Both the position numbers and the translations under genes were made by a program. Below are positions 1-7,316 of a stretch of 64,000 nt of DNA, one piece after another. Where the stretch lies: positions 744,001 through 808,000 of the forward strand of contig NZ_CP128400.1 of assembly GCF_030389965.1 (NCBI RefSeq). The letters run 5' to 3'. The DNA is from Candidatus Chlorohelix allophototropha. GTDB taxonomy: Bacteria > Chloroflexota > Chloroflexia > Chloroheliales > Chloroheliaceae. Below the pieces are notes generated by a model. It was not told where the DNA came from, did not search any database, and saw nothing but the letters and a program-made list of their open reading frames with translations. Position 1 is the first letter of the stretch. Each line of letters opens with the position of its first letter.

Positions 1-95
1 GGTTCAGGGCGTTGCAGAGAATAATATTTTTGACAAGTAAATTCAAAGCAACGGAAGGAAAGGCACCAAACCAATCCATGAGGGTGTACATTAGT

Positions 96-116
96 GTGTG
101 TAAATGGAAAAAGCTG
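96..116 (+). repeat. IS256-family left terminal repeat
   Basis: This 21-base stretch (starting GTGTGTAAATGG) matches, with one mismatch, the reverse complement of 47904-47924, which lies at the same distance upstream of the second IS256-type transposase copy. It is therefore read as the left end of the element whose decayed transposase starts at 165. Bases 1-95, outside it, hold no recognisable gene. Confidence 0.6.
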
Positions 117-164
117 CTGCTACAATAAAGCAATTAAAACCAGCTAATAAGGAGAAAACCATTT

Positions 165-1354
165 ATGCCAGACAGCAACCAGAACTCGAATTCAAAAAAG
201 AAGCAGACCCAGGAGATTATTCAGGCATCCTTACCACCCATGGAGTTAATCCAACAACAGTTGGGCAGTGCCAAAAGTATGGACGATTTCTTCGGCAAAG
301 AAGGCATCCTTTGCCGGGTTTTCGGCCATACCCTCGAAAAATTGTTGGAAGCTGAACTCACTGACCACCTCGGCTACGACAAATACGAAGCGGCAGGTCG
401 AAACAGTGGCAACTCGCGCAACGGCAAAATCAACCGCTCCAGCGCCGGTGAAACCGAAATAGCCGTGCCCAGAGACCGTAACGGGGAGATCGAACCGAAG
501 CTTCTTAAAAAGTACGCTCACAATACCAACGAGCTCGAAGAGAAGATTTTGGGCTGCTATGCCAGGGGTCTTTCCACTCGTGACATCCAGGAGAGCCTGG
601 TCGAGATGTAGGGCATGGATGTCAGTGCAGCGACCATTAGCACCATCACCGACAAGGTGTGACCTCTGGTGGAAGAATGGCAGAACCGGCCTTTCATACC
701 ATCATCTACCTGGATGCCATTTTCATCAAGTTGCGGCGAGAAGATAAGGTCGAAAATGTGGCTGTGTACAATGCCCTGGGAGTAGACCTGGAAGGACGGC
801 GCGACATTTTAGGTCACTGGATTGGGGAAGGCACCGGCGAAGGAGCCAAATTCTGGCTGAGTGTGTTAGGAGAAGTCAAGGTCCGAGGAGTAAGAGAGAT
901 TTTCATTGCCTGCGTGGACGGATTTAGCGAGGCGATTGCTGCTGTCTTTCCCTACACCGAGGTTCAGCGCTGCATCATTCACCAAATCCGCACCAGCCTG
1001 CGCTATGTGGTCTGGAAGGATCAGAAAGCCTTTATGGCTGACTTGAAAACGGTTTACAAGGCGGCTACTCGGGAAGAAGCCGAACTCAACCTGCTAAATA
1101 TCTGACCGATAAATGGGGTGGGAAGTATGCCATTGCGGTAAAGAGCTGGGAGAAAATTGGGCGGAGCTGTCCAACTATCCACCTGATATCCGGCGGCTGA
1201 TCTACACCACGAATTCCGTCGAGGGCTACCATCGCCAATTGCGTAAAGTGATCAAAACCAAGGGGGCTTTTCCCTCCGCGGAGTCAGTAAAGAAGTTATT
1301 TTACCTGGCAAATTGTGATATTACCAGCGATTGGACCATGCCGATACCTAATTG
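165..1354 (+). pseudogene. IS256-family (mutator-type) transposase, decayed
   Basis: The three conceptual fragments together match one IS256-family DDE transposase, also present on the other strand at 46.6-47.9 kb. The N-terminal part includes the LTDHLGYDKYEA motif typical of the family. The frame is broken by an in-frame TAG at 609-611 and a TGA at 660-662. A frameshift near 690 moves to the frame carrying the central catalytic region (IIYLDAIF, ACVDGFSEAI, with three residues missing relative to the other copy). Another lesion near 1105-1113 moves to the frame with the C-terminal IYTTNSVEGYHRQLRK segment. The 3' end stops at 1354, where an IS982-type element begins; the sequence beyond that element (after 2360) does not continue the transposase, so the tail has been lost. 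This copy cannot make a functional protein. Confidence 0.9.
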
Positions 1355-2360
1355 AGCCCTTGTGCTAGATAAAACAAAATACCCTCCGAAACGTATAGAA
1401 GGTGCGAATCAACCTATACCAATCGGAGGGATAAAAACATGATAACCAATTTCGAAGATTTTTGCACTTGGGCTTTCGTTATTATTGATGATCTGTGGAA
1501 AGAGCTAAGCCCAGCCTTTACACGCACTGGACCACAACCAGCATGCTCTGATAGTGAGCTTATTACCCTGGCTGTGGTGGGTGAGTGTAAAGGCTGGGAT
1601 CAGGAAACAGAACTGATTAGCAACTGGCGAAACTATCAGTACTTGTTCCCGCATATACCAGAGCGTAGCCGCTTCAACCGACGCAGACGTAATCTGATGG
1701 GAGCAATCAATAGTATTCGTCAGTCTCTGTTAGCTTTACTGGACCTGGCACAGGATCAGCAAACTGTGCTGGATAGTCTACCCTTACCGGTTATCGAGTT
1801 TAGGCAGGCTCATTTTTCGCCTGCACGCTCTTATTGGAGCAGTCAGGGAGCTCGTTATGGTAAGGTCGCCACTAAGAAACAAACTATTTTTGGCTACAAG
1901 TTGCAGTTGCTGGTGACCTTCAATGGTGTGATAGTAGACTTTGAGTTAGCGGGAGCGAACCAGCCTGATTTAAGGGTGGGGCTAGAATTACTGGAAAACC
2001 ACCCAGGTTTAACAGTGGTAGGGGATAAAGCTTATATCAGCCAGTCTGAACAGCAGCACTTGGAACAGGAGCAGGGAATAAAATTGTTGACTAACCCTCG
2101 ACAAAATCAAAAAGTGGAACAGCCTGCTGAACGAGCGAAGCTAATCAATCATTTTCGGCAAATAATTGAAACGGTCAATGGGCAGTTAGCGCAGCAATTC
2201 AAGCTTGAGATTAACCGGGCGCATAGTTTCTGGGGTTTGTGTAGTCGGTTATACAGCAAGTTAGCTGGTCATACCTTATCGATTTATCTAAACCGTTTAT
2301 TAGGAAAGCCAGATTGTTTGAAGATCAAAGCCCTGGCTTTCCCTATCTAGCACAAGGGCT
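1355..2360 (+). mobile_element. IS982-family insertion sequence, complete
   Basis: The element is bounded by perfect 17-bp inverted repeats, AGCCCTTGTGCTAGATA at 1355-1371 and its reverse complement at 2344-2360, and is 1006 bp long, normal for IS982-type elements. It holds a single transposase gene. No clear target duplication is visible (left flank ends CCTAATTG, right flank begins TAATATGC), which fits the loss of the neighbouring IS256 tail by deletion. The repeat pair and intact reading frame suggest it is recent and may still be mobile. Confidence 0.88.
1439..2350 (+). CDS. IS982-family transposase
   Basis: The 303-residue protein would catalyse cut-and-paste movement of the surrounding element. 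It has the standard IS982 length and organisation: an N-terminal helical region (ACSDSELITLAVVGE), then an RNase H-like DDE fold with the first Asp in the QQTVLDSLPLPVIE region, the GDKAYIS segment with the second Asp, and a C-terminal IIETVNGQLAQQF segment with the Glu. The start is preceded by GGAGGGATAAAAAC, a good ribosome binding site. The frame is uninterrupted and the stop lies inside the right inverted repeat, a compact layout common in insertion sequences. Confidence 0.92.
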   Translation: MITNFEDFCTWAFVIIDDLWKELSPAFTRTGPQPACSDSELITLAVVGECKGWDQETELISNWRNYQYLFPHIPERSRFNRRRRNLMGAINSIRQSLLALLDLAQDQQTVLDSLPLPVIEFRQAHFSPARSYWSSQGARYGKVATKKQTIFGYKLQLLVTFNGVIVDFELAGANQPDLRVGLELLENHPGLTVVGDKAYISQSEQQHLEQEQGIKLLTNPRQNQKVEQPAERAKLINHFRQIIETVNGQLAQQFKLEINRAHSFWGLCSRLYSKLAGHTLSIYLNRLLGKPDCLKIKALAFPI

Positions 2361-2410
2361 TAATATGCAAAGTTGCCTGATTTTAACTTGTGAAAGGCTT
2401 AACTATACGC

Positions 2411-3736
2411 CTATGGGTCTACCCGCATAAAACGTCTGCCAGCCAAATCAGCCGCGTATTGTGCCCGTTCTACCTCCATTTGGCGCAAATGTTCAGCTTC
2501 GCTCAACTGACTGCATAGTTCCGCGTGCCACTGCAAAACTTGATTAACCAAAGCTGGTGTCAACATTTCCAGCAAAACTTGACCAATTGCCGCATCTAAA
2601 TCGCGTCCTAAAAACCTCTGGCAGGGTGCCGTTCCTGCACTAATCCCGGCTTTTTGGCAAACATAGTCTGGTACGACCCGCTGCCCACCGCGCTGGTGAT
2701 AGCGTACCGTCATCCGCTCACCGCACTGCCCACAAATTACCAGCCCTTGCAATAGGGCTGGTCCTTCCCTAGGTGGATTTAAGCGCTTGGGAGTATACGC
2801 CTGGCTGTTAGCGCGTAGTTGGCTTAAATGACCCTCGTATTCTTCCCAACTAATGTAAGCCGGATGGGCATCCTTGATCATTACCTGCCACTCCTCTTGT
2901 GCTAAAGCCACAATATGAATTTTGCCATCAGCAGTTTTGTTGGTTCTGGTACGACCAAAGACAAAAGCCCCGGCGTAAACCGGATTATGCAGCACTCGCA
3001 ATACATCATCGTGTCTCATATCATTCCAGACCAGTTCCCCCTTATGCACGCCTTTACTTAAACGGCGCGGGAAAGCAAGGTTTTGTTGGCGGAAAGCACG
3101 CACAGTCGCACTGGCAGTGCCGGTACGTCGGAAAGTCTGGAAAAGGAGTTTAATAGTCGCCTGGGCTTGCTTGTCGGGGTCAAGCACCACCCGATTATCT
3201 TCAGTATAGCAAAAACCGATTGGCAAATGCAGTTTTAGTTCAGCCCGCCTGGCTTTATTTAAGATACCACCGAGTAAGCGTGCTCGCAAGATATACAACT
3301 CGGCTTCACTCATGGTGCCTTTTAGTCCCAGTAGAAGCCGGTCATTGAAAGTAGCTGGGTCATACAAGCCATCTTCATCGAGAATGAGTGTGCCAGTCAG
3401 GGCACAAATTTCAAGGAGATGATGCCAATCACTTGAACTGCGTGCCAACCGTGATACTTCCAGACCGAGAACCAGCCCAACTTTACCTAAACCGACTTCC
3501 GCTACCAGTCGTTGAAAGCCTACCCGGTCACTGGCAGAAGTGCCAGAATGACCTAAATCTTGATCCAGCACCACAATCCGTTCGGCAATCCAACCAAGTG
3601 CGATAGCACGGTCACGCAAGGCATATTGCCTGGCCGTACTTTCGCGATTTTCAAGGACTTGCTGCAGAGTACTCTGGCGGACATACAAACAAGCTAACCT
3701 TTGTAACTGGCGCGGTTTAATTTCCTGGGCGTTCAT
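2411..3736 (-). CDS. Large serine recombinase, C-terminally truncated
   Basis: The protein (441 residues) belongs to the large serine recombinase/resolvase family, which cuts and rejoins DNA through a serine phosphodiester. The catalytic motif YVRQST is near residue 20, followed by the resolvase core (LGHSGTSASDR, LEVSRLARS), the Recombinase domain (HNPVYAGAFVFGR) and a zinc ribbon (CGQCGERM). It stops just after RRFMRVDP, exactly where its paralogue at 50.9-53.1 kb continues for another 230 or so residues of coiled coil and C-terminal domain. The stop codon comes from unrelated DNA next to the IS982 element, so the 3' part was lost in a rearrangement. Activity is doubtful. A strong AGGAGGT ribosome site precedes the start, 31 bases after the DUF5372-like gene. 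Confidence 0.88.
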   Translation of the reverse strand: MNAQEIKPRQLQRLACLYVRQSTLQQVLENRESTARQYALRDRAIALGWIAERIVVLDQDLGHSGTSASDRVGFQRLVAEVGLGKVGLVLGLEVSRLARSSSDWHHLLEICALTGTLILDEDGLYDPATFNDRLLLGLKGTMSEAELYILRARLLGGILNKARRAELKLHLPIGFCYTEDNRVVLDPDKQAQATIKLLFQTFRRTGTASATVRAFRQQNLAFPRRLSKGVHKGELVWNDMRHDDVLRVLHNPVYAGAFVFGRTRTNKTADGKIHIVALAQEEWQVMIKDAHPAYISWEEYEGHLSQLRANSQAYTPKRLNPPREGPALLQGLVICGQCGERMTVRYHQRGGQRVVPDYVCQKAGISAGTAPCQRFLGRDLDAAIGQVLLEMLTPALVNQVLQWHAELCSQLSEAEHLRQMEVERAQYAADLAGRRFMRVDP

Positions 3737-3767
3737 AACCTACCTCCTGAAGAACCTTGTGGCAAAC

Positions 3768-4088
3768 CTACTCAAATTGGGGTTTGGGGAAGTGATTATC
3801 CCAGTTTTCAAGAAATTGAACCAGTTTCCGCAGGTCACTAAGGCGGAGAAGAGCTTGACCGCCAGTTAAACGGGTAAAAGGGTCAAGTGGCGCCTGGTCA
3901 GTCCAGGCGGCGGGTAACGAACGAAGTTTAGCCGAGGAAGGGTCAAGGAAGAAAACCCGGCTTTCACCGTAAGTGTTAGTTTTAGAAAGAAGCACGAAGC
4001 GTTGACCAGTCAATGGGTGAAAAGGATGGGTAACCTGAAAATATTCATCTTCATTGAGTTGATTGGGTATATTTGGCGACCCGTTCAA
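3768..4088 (-). CDS. DUF5372-like recombinase-associated protein
   Basis: This 106-residue protein resembles the DUF5372 family, small proteins of unknown function often encoded beside serine recombinases. Recognisable features are FQVTHPFHPLTGQRF at the N-terminus, a central RVFFLD strand and the RSLPAAWTD segment, ending in a helix (RLSDLRKLVQFLE). It lies immediately upstream of, and in the same direction as, the truncated recombinase, so the two probably share a transcript. A remnant with a similar C-terminal helix precedes the second recombinase operon at 53.3-53.5 kb, which supports a functional pairing. A role as accessory or targeting factor is only a guess. Confidence 0.7.
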   Translation of the reverse strand: MNGSPNIPNQLNEDEYFQVTHPFHPLTGQRFVLLSKTNTYGESRVFFLDPSSAKLRSLPAAWTDQAPLDPFTRLTGGQALLRLSDLRKLVQFLENWDNHFPKPQFE

Positions 4089-4304
4089 ATGGTCAGACAG
4101 AAGGTCAGGTTAATCGTTTAAAATGGTTGAAAAGAGCCATGTTTGGTAGGGCGAAGCTCGATTTACTGAGCCACAGAGTACTATATCAGCGTACTGCTTA
4201 AGGTTTGCTAATTTGGATCATCAAAAGTGATTAAGAGCCGTTTCTACCCGCTACTTGACAGTTTCGCAGTTACAAGAGAATTGACAGTAGCAATAGAAAA
4301 CTTC

Positions 4305-4333
4305 TTGACTATGCTGTAGCACGGTGCTATATT
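4305..4333 (+). promoter_or_regulatory. Sigma-70-like promoter for the cysteine operon
   Basis: TTGACT (4305-4310) and TATATT (4328-4333) are separated by exactly 17 bases and lie 47 bases upstream of the first gene. Two further TTGACA hexamers occur at 4255 and 4281. The rest of 4089-4380 shows nothing else recognisable. Confidence 0.65.
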
Positions 4334-4380
4334 ATAAAACCTGATAAACTTAGTTCACAAATATTTAAAGGAATTACAGC

Positions 4381-5565
4381 ATGGCAAATTCTTATAATGA
4401 ATTGCTAAAGCGCACTAAAGCGCAAATCCGCGAAACTACCGTTGCCCAAACCTCCGAAGTAGTCAAGGCTGACAAATCGGTATGGCTGGTGGACGTGCGC
4501 GAAAAGTACGAATGGGATGAAGGTTATATTCCTGGCGCACTTCATGTAGCGCGGGGTTTTTTGGAAAGTAAAATAGAAGAAACTGTTTCTGATAAAAATG
4601 CTCCGGTTATTTTGTATTGCGCGGGTGGTGTTCGTAGCGCTTTTGCCGCTAAAACCCTGAATGAATTGGGTTACACTAACGTCAGTTCGATGATTGGCGG
4701 TTATAATGCTTGGAAAAATGCCGGTTATCCCATTACCAAACCCCGCAATCTTACCAAAGAACAGCAAAAACGCTACAGTCGCCATTTCCTACTGCCCGAA
4801 GTAGGTGAAAAGGGTCAAATTAAATTGCTGGATACCAAAGTGCTGCTCATCGGGGCGGGCGGTTTGGGTGCGCCCAACGCCTTCTATCTCGCTGCCGCCG
4901 GTATCGGTACGCTTGGCATCATTGATAATGATGTGGTGGAAGAGAGCAACTTGCAACGCCAGATTATCCATACCCAAGGGCGGGTAGGGCAGTATAAAGC
5001 CGATAGCGCGGCGCAAGCAATCGCCGACCTGAACCCGGATGTGCGTGTGGTGGTTTACAAAGAGCGTTTGACTGCCGAGAATATCGAGCACATTTTGCCC
5101 CTGTACGATTTGGTGGTAGATGGAACGGATAATTTTGAGACGCGCTATCTGGTGAACGACTTTGCGGTAAAATATCGCAAACCCGTAGTGCATGCCAGTA
5201 TTTTATCGTTCAACGGGCAGCTAACTACTTTGATTCCCTTTGAAGGTCCTTGCTATCGGTGCATCTATCCCGACCCACCTCCTGCCGCGATGGCACCTAA
5301 TTGCAGCGAAGCGGGCGTGCTTGGCGTTCTACCGGGCGTAATTGGCTTGTTACAGGCGAATGAAGCGTTAAAACTAGCGCTTGGTATCGGCGAAACCCTC
5401 TCAGGGCGTTTCCTGCTTTTCGATGCGCTGGAAGCCGAGTTCACCAGTTTGAAGTTGCGGCGTGACCCCAAATGTGTTGCTTGTGGTGAGCATGCCGATA
5501 TTGATGATTTGCTAGAACAGCACAGGCGCGGCGATGTATTGATTCCCGCTTGCAATATTCGTTAG
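4381..5565 (+). CDS. Rhodanese-MoeB/ThiF fusion, sulfur-carrier adenylyl/sulfurtransferase
   Basis: This 394-residue enzyme should activate the C-terminal glycine of a ThiS/MoaD-type carrier with ATP and transfer sulfur to it, giving a thiocarboxylate. Residues 1-125 form a rhodanese domain with active-site Cys80 in CAGGVRS. From about residue 130 comes the E1-like ThiF/MoeB fold: YSRHFLLPEVG, the nucleotide-binding GAGGLGAPNAFYLAAAG, the NLQRQ motif and DGTDNFETRYLVND. Two CxxC pairs (CYRC, CVAC) probably bind structural zinc. The usual MoeZ order is E1 domain first and rhodanese last; here the rhodanese is N-terminal. The carrier gene follows 15 bases downstream, then a cysteine synthase and a JAMM peptidase, so the target is probably the cysteine pathway. 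A role in molybdopterin or thiamine synthesis is not excluded. Confidence 0.88.
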   Translation: MANSYNELLKRTKAQIRETTVAQTSEVVKADKSVWLVDVREKYEWDEGYIPGALHVARGFLESKIEETVSDKNAPVILYCAGGVRSAFAAKTLNELGYTNVSSMIGGYNAWKNAGYPITKPRNLTKEQQKRYSRHFLLPEVGEKGQIKLLDTKVLLIGAGGLGAPNAFYLAAAGIGTLGIIDNDVVEESNLQRQIIHTQGRVGQYKADSAAQAIADLNPDVRVVVYKERLTAENIEHILPLYDLVVDGTDNFETRYLVNDFAVKYRKPVVHASILSFNGQLTTLIPFEGPCYRCIYPDPPPAAMAPNCSEAGVLGVLPGVIGLLQANEALKLALGIGETLSGRFLLFDALEAEFTSLKLRRDPKCVACGEHADIDDLLEQHRRGDVLIPACNIR

Positions 5566-5580
5566 GAGAGGATAGAACTG

Positions 5581-5859
5581 ATGTCAAACATTAAGCTACC
5601 GCCGGTTTTGCGAAAGTTGTCTGGTGGCGTAAAGGAAGTGCAAGTAGAAGGGGCGACTGTCGGCGAATTGCTGGACAACCTTGACCGCAAGTATCCCACC
5701 ATAAAAAACCAGCTTTTAACCGAAGATGGGGAAATTGCACGCTATGTAAACCTGTATTTAAACGATGAAGATGTACGCTTCTTGCAGGGTTTAGTTACGC
5801 CCGTAAAGGAAAGTGATACTATCGTAATTTTGCCCGCTATGAGCGGCGGTTCGCTATAA
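5581..5859 (+). CDS. cysO: ThiS/MoaD-family sulfur carrier (CysO-like) with GG-SL tail
   Basis: The 92-residue protein has the length and ubiquitin-like pattern of MoaD/CysO carriers. Typical parts are LPPVLRKLSGGVKEVQVEG, a TVGELLDNLDRKYP helix and the C-terminal strand VILPAMSGG. Carriers of this family normally end in Gly-Gly; this one ends Gly-Gly-Ser-Leu. Related carriers with extra C-terminal residues are known to be trimmed by JAMM metalloproteases before activation, and a JAMM gene lies two genes downstream. I infer that the SL dipeptide must be removed before the rhodanese-MoeB protein can act. An intrinsic-terminator-like hairpin follows the gene, which could make the carrier more abundant than the enzymes encoded after it. 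Confidence 0.88.
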   Translation: MSNIKLPPVLRKLSGGVKEVQVEGATVGELLDNLDRKYPTIKNQLLTEDGEIARYVNLYLNDEDVRFLQGLVTPVKESDTIVILPAMSGGSL

Positions 5860-5869
5860 AGCTTTACCG

Positions 5870-5893
5870 GGGCGCAGTTTAATGCGCCCTTTT
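5870..5893 (+). terminator. Terminator-like hairpin inside the cysteine operon
   Basis: GGGCGCA (5870-5876) pairs perfectly with TGCGCCC (5883-5889) across a six-base loop and is followed by TTTT. It lies between the carrier gene and the synthase gene. It is probably a partial terminator that sets the carrier-to-enzyme ratio. Confidence 0.6.
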
Positions 5894-5913
5894 CATATAA
5901 ATTGAGGTAGTAA

Positions 5914-6870
5914 ATGTTGTACCCTAGTCTGCTGGCGGCAATTGGCAATACGCCGTTGGTAGAAATTAGTCAGCTAAGCCCGTACCCCGATTCGGTGCGC
6001 CTCTATGCCAAACTCGAAGGACATAACCCCAGCGGCAGTATCAAAGATCGCATCGCTCTTTCGATGATTGAAGCGGCAGAGCGTGCTGGCAAGCTAAAAC
6101 CGGGCAGCGGACAGCGCATTCTTGAGCCTAGCAGCGGTAATACCGGCATTGCGCTGGCGATGATCGGCAAGCTCAAAGGCTATAATGTTACCGTCGTTAT
6201 GCCCGACAGCTTTACAGCAGAGCGTCGCCAATTGCTGGAAATCTACGGCGCAAAGGTAGTGCTGAGCGATGGCAGCAAAGGTAGTAACGGTTCGGTGGAA
6301 TTGGCGCTGGAACTGGCGGCGAAAGATTCCGGTTATTTCATGCCATTCCAGTATTCCAATAATGCTAACCCCGATGCACATTACCGTACCACCGCTCCTG
6401 AAATCTGGCGCGATTTACCGGATGCTTCGGCAATAGTAGCCGGACTTGGTACAGGCGGTACTCTCATGGGTCTTAGCCGTTTTCTTAAAGAAAAAAATCC
6501 CGCCATTCAAATTGTTGCGGTTGAGCCGATGATGGGCGAAATAGTGCAAGGTTTACGCAATTTGGACGGTGGGTTTGTGCCGCCTATCATTGAATTATCG
6601 CGTCTTGATCGCAAATTTGTGGTGACCAATGCCCAATCTGTCAGGGTGCAACGCGCTTTGCTGGATAAAACCGGCATTTTTGCGGGAGTATCGTGCGGGG
6701 CGGCAGTCTATGGTGCGCTCAAACTGGCGCGTGAATGGGGCGAAAGCGGTAAGACAGGCAAGATTGTGGTAATGCTGGCAGAAAGTGGCTGGAAATACTT
6801 GAGCGCGGGGCTTTTCACCCATGACCTGAACGTGCTAGAAGACTCGATGGAACAGAAGATGTGGTGGTGA
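5914..6870 (+). CDS. cysM: CysM-type cysteine synthase (PLP-dependent)
   Basis: The 318-residue protein is a fold-type II PLP enzyme of the O-acetylserine/O-phosphoserine sulfhydrylase group. The PLP-binding lysine is Lys44 in NPSGSIKDR; the substrate loop is SSGNTGIALA, the phosphate-binding glycine loop is GLGTGGTLMG, and the C-terminal ESGWKYLS segment is typical of CysM. Placed directly after a carrier gene and before a JAMM peptidase, it most likely uses the carrier thiocarboxylate as sulfur donor, as CysM does in Mycobacterium tuberculosis. Whether it uses O-phosphoserine rather than O-acetylserine cannot be read with certainty. The stop lies just two bases before the proposed start of the next gene, indicating translational coupling. 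Confidence 0.9.
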   Translation: MLYPSLLAAIGNTPLVEISQLSPYPDSVRLYAKLEGHNPSGSIKDRIALSMIEAAERAGKLKPGSGQRILEPSSGNTGIALAMIGKLKGYNVTVVMPDSFTAERRQLLEIYGAKVVLSDGSKGSNGSVELALELAAKDSGYFMPFQYSNNANPDAHYRTTAPEIWRDLPDASAIVAGLGTGGTLMGLSRFLKEKNPAIQIVAVEPMMGEIVQGLRNLDGGFVPPIIELSRLDRKFVVTNAQSVRVQRALLDKTGIFAGVSCGAAVYGALKLAREWGESGKTGKIVVMLAESGWKYLSAGLFTHDLNVLEDSMEQKMWW

Positions 6871-6872
6871 GC

Positions 6873-7298
6873 ATGCTGGTTATTCCTGCCCAAATTTACA
6901 AAGAGATAATAGAGCATTTGCGCCGTTGGTATCCCGATGAGGGTTGCGGCTTGTTAGGTGGGAAGGCTGGTTTAGTCAGTCATCATTACCCCACCGAGAA
7001 TGTCGAACCTGAAAACAAATATAAACGCTATCTGATAAACCCACGCCAACAAATGGAAGCGGAAGAAGAACTAGATTCTATCGGTCTGGAATTGGTGGCA
7101 ATCTACCACAGCCATACCCATACGCCCGCCTATCCCTCGCCTACCGATGTACGCACCGCTTATTACCCGGACAGTTACTATGTGCTGGTCTCTTTTGCAG
7201 AACCAGATAATCCGGTTATCCACGCTTACAAAATCGTCAAGCCCGACCCGTGGGGCGAAAGCGGCGAGATTGTAGGGCAAGAGTTACAAATTCTTTGA
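6873..7298 (+). CDS. mec: JAMM/MPN+ metallopeptidase (Mec-like)
   Basis: The protein is a zinc isopeptidase-like JAMM enzyme of about 141 residues. The full JAMM signature H-x-H-x7-S-x2-D is present as HSHTHTPAYPSPTD, with the upstream glutamate in the PDEGCGLLGG segment. In mycobacteria the equivalent enzyme (Mec+) releases cysteine from the carrier-cysteine adduct; in other sulfur-carrier pathways a JAMM protein trims extra C-terminal residues. Both jobs are plausible here because the carrier ends GG-SL. GTG codons at 6861-6869 could also serve as starts, but ATG at 6873 sits after a GGTGGTGA ribosome site and avoids overlap with the synthase. It is the last gene of the operon. Confidence 0.88.
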   Translation: MLVIPAQIYKEIIEHLRRWYPDEGCGLLGGKAGLVSHHYPTENVEPENKYKRYLINPRQQMEAEEELDSIGLELVAIYHSHTHTPAYPSPTDVRTAYYPDSYYVLVSFAEPDNPVIHAYKIVKPDPWGESGEIVGQELQIL

Positions 7299-7316
7299 GT
7301 CACGCTTGATCTATCA

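Noticed and set aside
1355-2360. Target-site duplication around the IS982-family element
   Set aside because: Flanking 6-9 base words do not match at any reasonable border choice.
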